From contig CAMYBS010000014.1 of NCBI GenBank assembly GCA_947254025.1, positions 1-27,872 of the forward strand: 27,872 bases of DNA. Reading direction: 5' to 3'. Positions 23,411 through 27,872 of the stretch are shown here, piece by piece. Both the position numbers and the translations under genes were made by a program. Under the pieces are notes generated by a model, which had not been told where the DNA came from, made no database searches, and worked only from the letters and a program-made list of their open reading frames with translations. Positions within the stretch are counted from its first letter, which is position 1; each line of letters begins with the position of its first letter. The stretch is from an uncultured Clostridia bacterium. Lineage in GTDB: Bacteria; Bacillota; Clostridia; Tissierellales; Peptoniphilaceae.

Positions 23411-24847
23411 TTGGATACACTTAGAGAAGCAGGTGTGCTTTTACCAATTAGAATCTTAAAGAGCAAGCATAAACATGGCTCCTTTAAAGATGCGATGAAG
23501 GCGGTAGACTTTTTGCACAAGTCAAAACAAAAAATTTGGCATATAGAACCAATTATGTATATGGACGAGGACTTTAATCCATACAAGGTGCTATCACACT
23601 TTGCACTTGACCCAATATATGCAGACCTAGATGAGTTTATCAATATGGGCTTGCTTAGTACAGCAGAGATATTTAAGCTCGGCGAAGAAGCAGAGAAAAA
23701 GTTTGAGATGCACGACAAAGAGTTAATCAAGTCAGAAAAGCTTAAAGCACTTCGCCTTGTATATAAGAGGGCCTACCAAGACTTCACAAAAGAGACCATA
23801 TACCAAGACTTTATAAAGGATAACGCATATTGGCTAAAGGACTTCGCGCTATTTATGAGCCTAGCCAAAGACAAGAAAGCCTTCGAAGATTTTGATGCTA
23901 ATGAGATTAATATAAATATATATAAGGAGAGCATCACAGAAGAAGTAGAGGACGAAGTGAAGTTTCAAGAGTTTGTTCAGTTCCTTTTATATAGACAGTA
24001 TCTAAACTTAAAGAACTATGCCAATGGTCTTGGCGTGAAAGTGCTTTGCGACGTGCCATTTTACGCAAGTGAATTTTCTTCAGACGTGTGGGCAAAGAAG
24101 GACTACTTCGAAGTTGATAACAAGCTAAGACCACTTAATTACGCAATTAATGCTAAGGATCAAGATGGAGATTTAAGTAAAATTGACAAGAGATTGGTTT
24201 ATAGTTTTGACTTCATAGCCTTTGATAACTATGAGTATATAAAAGAAAAGTACCTTTATTATGCAAAGCTCTTTGACTATGTAAGACTAGTCGATATAGA
24301 AGACTACGAGACAACAATCAAAGTTGATGCTAAGACTTTAGATCAAGATACGATAAGCGCACAAAAGAACCCTATCGAGGAAATATTTGCCGTGCTAAAA
24401 GAGAACTCTGTAGTTGATAAAGTCTTCACTGATTATATTACTTGCAACTCGAAAGTCATTAGAAAGATTGTGAAGGACAATAAAATTATGGAAGCAAGAA
24501 CTATACAAGACGCCTTTGATATCAATCCAAACAACAAGAGCTTGCCACTGAACCTTGACAAGATGACCATATATTACAGCTCAGACTTCGATATGAAAGA
24601 GCTTGATAAGTATTTAAACTCGTCAAGCGATATGAAACTAAGAGTGCAAGACTACACAAACAAGAAAGACTTTACAAGTCTTGACATAGTTGAGAGGATG
24701 TATAGCTCCAACGCATCTAAGGTAGTAGTAGCTATATGGGACTTAGTGGGAAGTATTAATAAGAAGACAAAGGAAGTAGATATAGAAGAACTAGGAGAGA
24801 ACTTAGAAACTATATTGAAACAATACATGGTACAGTTCTCGCGTTAA
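23411..24847 (+). CDS. GH77 (4-alpha-glucanotransferase)-like protein, catalytic residues apparently lost
   Basis: A 478-aa protein starting at TTG 23411, with AAGGTGAT upstream. It follows the MalQ fold order: AGVLLPI at the start, AVDFLHKSKQKIWHIEP, SHFALDPIYADLDEFINMGLL, WLKDFALFMSLA, QFLLYRQYLNLKNYANGLGVKV, CDVPFYASEFSSDVWA and IQDAFDINPNNKSLPLNL. Yet the catalytic motifs are gone: RIDHFRGFE reads RLVDIEDYE (nucleophile position Val294), IIAEDLG reads VFTDYIT (Asp341 in place of the acid/base Glu), and YTGTHDND reads YYSSDFDM. The PPD-F and LWGNP segments are also missing. The frame is intact, so this looks like a maintained pseudoenzyme, not a decaying gene. Its role is unknown; it may bind glycans or partner with the helicase. 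Confidence 0.83.
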   Translation: MDTLREAGVLLPIRILKSKHKHGSFKDAMKAVDFLHKSKQKIWHIEPIMYMDEDFNPYKVLSHFALDPIYADLDEFINMGLLSTAEIFKLGEEAEKKFEMHDKELIKSEKLKALRLVYKRAYQDFTKETIYQDFIKDNAYWLKDFALFMSLAKDKKAFEDFDANEININIYKESITEEVEDEVKFQEFVQFLLYRQYLNLKNYANGLGVKVLCDVPFYASEFSSDVWAKKDYFEVDNKLRPLNYAINAKDQDGDLSKIDKRLVYSFDFIAFDNYEYIKEKYLYYAKLFDYVRLVDIEDYETTIKVDAKTLDQDTISAQKNPIEEIFAVLKENSVVDKVFTDYITCNSKVIRKIVKDNKIMEARTIQDAFDINPNNKSLPLNLDKMTIYYSSDFDMKELDKYLNSSSDMKLRVQDYTNKKDFTSLDIVERMYSSNASKVVVAIWDLVGSINKKTKEVDIEELGENLETILKQYMVQFSR

Positions 24848-24880
24848 GTAAAAAATAATAATAGCATATATACGTCTTTA

Positions 24881-24921
24881 AGGCCTTGATATGTGAACAG
24901 AGATGTTCAACGTCGAGGCCT
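24881..24921 (+). terminator. Long hairpin, likely terminator
   Basis: AGGCCTTGAT... pairs with ...GTCGAGGCCT and the inner TGAACA with TGTTCA around a GAGA loop, with a small internal bulge. TATTTATA follows, a weak T-tract. It sits between the GH77-like gene and the opp promoter and most likely ends the upstream unit. Confidence 0.65.
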
Positions 24922-24947
24922 ATTTATAAGCTTATTAATCAAATAAC

Positions 24948-24976
24948 TTGACTTTTATAATAAGAAAGCTTATAAT
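24948..24976 (+). promoter_or_regulatory. SigA-type promoter of the opp operon
   Basis: TTGACT (24948-24953) and TATAAT (24971-24976) have 17-bp spacing. The start would be near 24983, with a leader of about 36 nt and an AAGGAGG ribosome site (25004-25010). This is a strong promoter, as expected for an abundant binding lipoprotein. Confidence 0.9.
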
Positions 24977-25018
24977 AGTAATTGTAGATACTAATTTTAT
25001 TTTAAGGAGGAAATTAAA

Positions 25019-26797
25019 ATGAAAAACAAAAAGTTTTTAGCTTTATTACTTGTATTAGTAATGGCTATAAGCGTACTAGCTAGTTGTAAACCAGCTGAAA
25101 AACCAGCTGAAGAACCAGCTAAGACTGAAGAAGGCAAAGAAGCTGAAAAACCAGCTGAAACTGCAAGCTCAGATGAAATACCTACAGGTGGAGAACCAGA
25201 TGCTGATCAATTTATCAACACATTTGACAACTCTCATCCAAATACACTAGACCCATCAAAGGGTAGTGATATGTACGGTAACAATATCCTTATGAACATC
25301 GTTGAACCACTAATCAGAGTTCAAGACGTTGAAGGAAAGCAAGGCGAAACTGAATACTTCGCAGCAGGAGCTGAAAGCTGGGATATTTCAGAAGACGGAC
25401 TTACTTATACATTCCACATCAGAGAAGGAAACAAGTGGAATGACGGAGAGCCAGTTACTGCTAAAGATTACGAATATGGTATCTTAAGAAGTATCGACCC
25501 AAGAACAGCTTGTCCATATGCAAACCTTTGCTACTACATCAAGGGTGCAGAAGCAGCTAACAACCAAGAAGTAGCTGAAGGCGCAGAACCAGACTTCTCA
25601 AAAGTAGGCGTAAAAGCTACAGATGATAAGACTCTAGAAGTAACTCTAGAAAGCCCAACAGCATTCTTCTTAGACTTAGTAACTCAAAGAGTTTTCTTCC
25701 CACAAAGAAAAGACTGGGTTGAAAAATACGGCGACACATATGCAACAAGCCCAGAAACATCTCCACAATGTGGACCATTCATCCTTAAGAGCTGGGTAGT
25801 TAACTCAGAACAAAACTACGAAAAGAATGAAAATTACTGGGATAAAGACGAAGTAAAATTAAGTAAATATAAAGTATCTATAATCCAAGACACAAACACT
25901 GTTTATAACGCACTTAAGACAGGTGAAATCGACTACGCTAACGTAAGTGATCCTAAGTGGAAATCTCAATTCCTTGACAATCCAGATTACTACTCACTAG
26001 TTAGATCAAGACCAGATACAACTTATATGATGTTTAACTTAAGTTCAGATTCTCATATACCAAGTGCTAAGATGAGACAAGCTTTATCAATAGCTCTTGA
26101 CAGACAAGAATTAATTGATGCATGCTACAACGGTGTTCCTACACCAGCTTATGACTTTGTACCACCAGCACTTACTTGCCAAGGTAAAGAATTCAACAAA
26201 CTTGGTGAAGGTTGGGTTAAGACATTAATGGACGAAAATCCAGATCCTAAGGCTCTATTCATCGAAGGTATGAAAGAAGCAAATCTTGGTGATGATCCAT
26301 CAAAAGTAACAGTAAGATTACTTGGTTCAGGTACTGACCAAGATGCTAGAACATCAGCAGAATTCGTTCAACAAAACTTCCAAGAAGTTTTAGGATGTAA
26401 CGTTGAAGTTGATAACCAAGAATGGTCACAATTCATCAACATCGTTAAAACTGGTAAGGACTTTGACTTAGCATGGTTAGCATGGAACGCTGACTACAAC
26501 GACCCATCTAACTTCCTAGAAACTTGCTACTCAAAGACATTAGCTTATCCAGCAGTTGAATACAAGAACGACGAATTTGACTCTCTAATTGAACAAGCTA
26601 AAGTTGAACAAGATCCAGACAAACGTGCTGAAATTCTTCACAACGCAGAAAAAGTTGTAGTTCATGATGATCCAGCTCTAATGCCAGTAGTTCACAGAAT
26701 TTCTCAAACATTCAGAAGAGCTTACATTAGAAACGCAGCTTACAGTTTCTTCGACTCTATGGGTATGTCTAGAATATACACTAGCGGAAGAAAATAA
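25019..26797 (+). CDS. oppA: Oligopeptide ABC transporter substrate-binding lipoprotein
   Basis: A 592-aa family-5 extracellular solute-binding protein that captures peptides for the Opp importer. A lipoprotein signal peptide (lipobox LASC, Cys23) is followed by a low-complexity Pro-Ala-Glu-Lys linker (about 25-50) that spaces the domain from the membrane. The SBP_bac_5 domain starts around residue 60 with the NTLDPSKGSDMYGNNIL and YTFHIREGNKWNDGEPVTAKDY signatures, and continues with MRQALSIALDRQELID and the LAWNADYNDPSNFLET region. Length and layout are normal. It is followed by oppB after a hairpin. An organism feeding on peptides fits the tryptophanase and decarboxylase found nearby. Confidence 0.95.
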   Translation: MKNKKFLALLLVLVMAISVLASCKPAEKPAEEPAKTEEGKEAEKPAETASSDEIPTGGEPDADQFINTFDNSHPNTLDPSKGSDMYGNNILMNIVEPLIRVQDVEGKQGETEYFAAGAESWDISEDGLTYTFHIREGNKWNDGEPVTAKDYEYGILRSIDPRTACPYANLCYYIKGAEAANNQEVAEGAEPDFSKVGVKATDDKTLEVTLESPTAFFLDLVTQRVFFPQRKDWVEKYGDTYATSPETSPQCGPFILKSWVVNSEQNYEKNENYWDKDEVKLSKYKVSIIQDTNTVYNALKTGEIDYANVSDPKWKSQFLDNPDYYSLVRSRPDTTYMMFNLSSDSHIPSAKMRQALSIALDRQELIDACYNGVPTPAYDFVPPALTCQGKEFNKLGEGWVKTLMDENPDPKALFIEGMKEANLGDDPSKVTVRLLGSGTDQDARTSAEFVQQNFQEVLGCNVEVDNQEWSQFINIVKTGKDFDLAWLAWNADYNDPSNFLETCYSKTLAYPAVEYKNDEFDSLIEQAKVEQDPDKRAEILHNAEKVVVHDDPALMPVVHRISQTFRRAYIRNAAYSFFDSMGMSRIYTSGRK

Positions 26798-26817
26798 TTA
26801 CTTGCAAAATTTAATTT

Positions 26818-26843
26818 AGGGGAAGGGGAATCTTCCCCTTTTC
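26818..26843 (+). terminator. oppA-oppB intergenic hairpin (partial terminator or processing site)
   Basis: AGGGGAA (26818-26824) pairs with TTCCCCT (26833-26839) around an 8-nt loop, followed by TTTC. It lies in the 77-base gap between oppA and oppB. With no evident new promoter, it probably reduces read-through or stabilises the oppA end of the mRNA so that more binding protein than permease is made. Confidence 0.7.
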
Positions 26844-26874
26844 TTAAATTAGATAGAAGATATAGGAGGATATT

Positions 26875-27804
26875 ATGATAAAGTATATCGTAAAGAGAGT
26901 CATTTACTTAATGCTAACTCTTTTTATCATAACTACGGCAACATTTTATCTAATGCATACTATCCCAGGAGACCCTTTAACTGCCAGAGTACAAAAGAAC
27001 TTACCTGAACAAGTTAGAAAAAACTACGAGGAAAAGTATGGATTAAATAAGCCGGTAGGAGAGCAATATGCATTGTTCTTAAAAAATGCTGTCCATGGAG
27101 ATTTTGGTGAATCAATTACATATCCAGGTGTAAAGATAGCGGACAGAATATTCCAAAATGCGCCAATATCAGGTTCTTTAGGTGGAAGCGCACTTGTTAT
27201 AGGCTTCGTACTAGGTATGACCCTTGGTATTATAGCAGCTTTAAACAGAGGAAAGTGGCCAGATTACTTAGTAATGTTCCTAGCAATCATAGGTATAGTA
27301 CTACCTTCATTCGTATTGGCTACACTACTACAATATGTTTTTGCTAACAAGTTAGCAATACTACCAGTTATGGGCTGGGGAACAGTAAAACATGCTGTTA
27401 TGCCGGTAATCGCGTTAAGCTTTGGTACTATAGCAACATACGCAAGGTACATGAGATCATCTGTACTAGAAGTTGTAAACTCAGACTACATCCTTACAGC
27501 AAGAGCTAAAGGTGTAAGCGAGTTTAATATCGTAAGAAAGCACGTGTTTAAAAATGCATTTATTCCGTCACTAACAATACTTGGACCACAAATTGGTGGT
27601 ATCTTCGCAGGTTCCTTCGTTATAGAAAAGATTTTCTCTATACCAGGTTTAGGATTCTTCTTAGTATCATCAATTAACGACAGAGACTATCCAATGATAA
27701 TTTCATCAACTATATTCTTTGCGTTCTTATTTATAGTTGCTACATTAGTTGTAGACGTTCTATATGTATTCATCGACCCAAGAATTAAATTAACAGACGA
27801 TTAA
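26875..27804 (+). CDS. oppB: Oligopeptide ABC transporter permease OppB
   Basis: A 309-aa inner-membrane permease of the BPD_transp_1 family. The N-terminal MIKYIVKRVIYLMLTLFIITTATFYLMHTIPGDP is the classic DppB/OppB opening. Six membrane segments follow, and the EAA loop, which contacts the ATPases, is seen in DYILTARAKGVSEFNIVRKHVFKNA (residues about 203-227). GSFVIEKIFSIPGLG is conserved near the C terminus. AGGAGG precedes the ATG. It is followed 13 bases later by the oppC start. Confidence 0.95.
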   Translation: MIKYIVKRVIYLMLTLFIITTATFYLMHTIPGDPLTARVQKNLPEQVRKNYEEKYGLNKPVGEQYALFLKNAVHGDFGESITYPGVKIADRIFQNAPISGSLGGSALVIGFVLGMTLGIIAALNRGKWPDYLVMFLAIIGIVLPSFVLATLLQYVFANKLAILPVMGWGTVKHAVMPVIALSFGTIATYARYMRSSVLEVVNSDYILTARAKGVSEFNIVRKHVFKNAFIPSLTILGPQIGGIFAGSFVIEKIFSIPGLGFFLVSSINDRDYPMIISSTIFFAFLFIVATLVVDVLYVFIDPRIKLTDD

Positions 27805-27817
27805 TCAGGAGGTAAAA

Positions 27818-27872
27818 ATGGAAGAAAAAGATTTAAAACTTACTCCTGAGATGTTCAAAAGGATACCAAAAA
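27818..27872 (+). CDS. oppC: Start of next permease gene, probably oppC (truncated by window)
   Basis: The ATG at 27818 has an AGGAGG upstream. Only 18 codons are in the window, reading MEEKDLKLTPEMFKRIPK. The LTPEMF motif is usual near the N terminus of OppC/DppC permeases, and oppC normally follows oppB. The rest lies beyond the window. Confidence 0.75.
   Translation, partial: MEEKDLKLTPEMFKRIPK

Overview
The window reads as chromosomal DNA of a low-GC, Gram-positive, amino-acid- and peptide-fermenting anaerobe. The gene content and the yaaO-tmk-yaaQ-holB-yaaT order are typical of Firmicutes. Tryptophanase, an Orn/Lys/Arg decarboxylase, an Opp peptide importer, YedF/DUF3343 genes and a CD0519-type Gate protein together suggest the Tissierellia/Peptoniphilaceae-Clostridia area. 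That placement is inference and I cannot name a genus. I saw no rRNA, tRNA, IS element, phage or CRISPR.

Layout. (1) 1-1590: the 3' part of an AT-richer half-size ABC exporter, closed by convergent terminators. (2) 1695-3919, minus strand: DUF218 protein, DUF348/G5/3D cell-wall protein, exonuclease III. (3) 4014-5940: a membrane HtrA protease with unusual acidic repeats, then Veg with its own promoter and a double terminator. (4) 5941-6286: a gene-free stretch with a 19-bp-period repeat array and the ispE promoter. (5) 6287-14757: a long co-directional cluster, ispE - 7-TM protein - decarboxylase - tmk - darA(yaaQ) - holB - ricT(yaaT) - class II aldolase - MtnA-like isomerase - membrane-anchored unknown. 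The aldolase/isomerase pair fits salvage of 5-deoxyribose/methylthioribose phosphate. (6) 14792-15834: yedF - DUF3343 - DUF951 in three 1-nt-overlapping genes behind a promoter with overlapping palindromes. (7) 15929-17572, minus strand: tryptophanase. (8) 17573-17967: the tryptophanase promoter, a second and longer 19-bp-period array, and a forward promoter. (9) 17968-24847: a 29-aa ORF, a Gate-domain membrane protein, a 1388-aa SF1 helicase with a degenerate nuclease-like tail, and a GH77-like protein that has lost its catalytic motifs. (10) 24948-27872: oppA - oppB - oppC (start only).

Most of the window is housekeeping. The parts that ordinary annotation does not explain are the two related 19-bp-period arrays in separate intergenic regions about 11.6 kb apart, and the small-ORF / Gate protein / helicase / pseudo-glucanotransferase block, where two adjacent large proteins each carry an apparently inactivated catalytic domain. 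The triple half-site operator at yedF and the acidic insert in HtrA are also notable. All functional statements come from reading motifs by eye; no database search was run.
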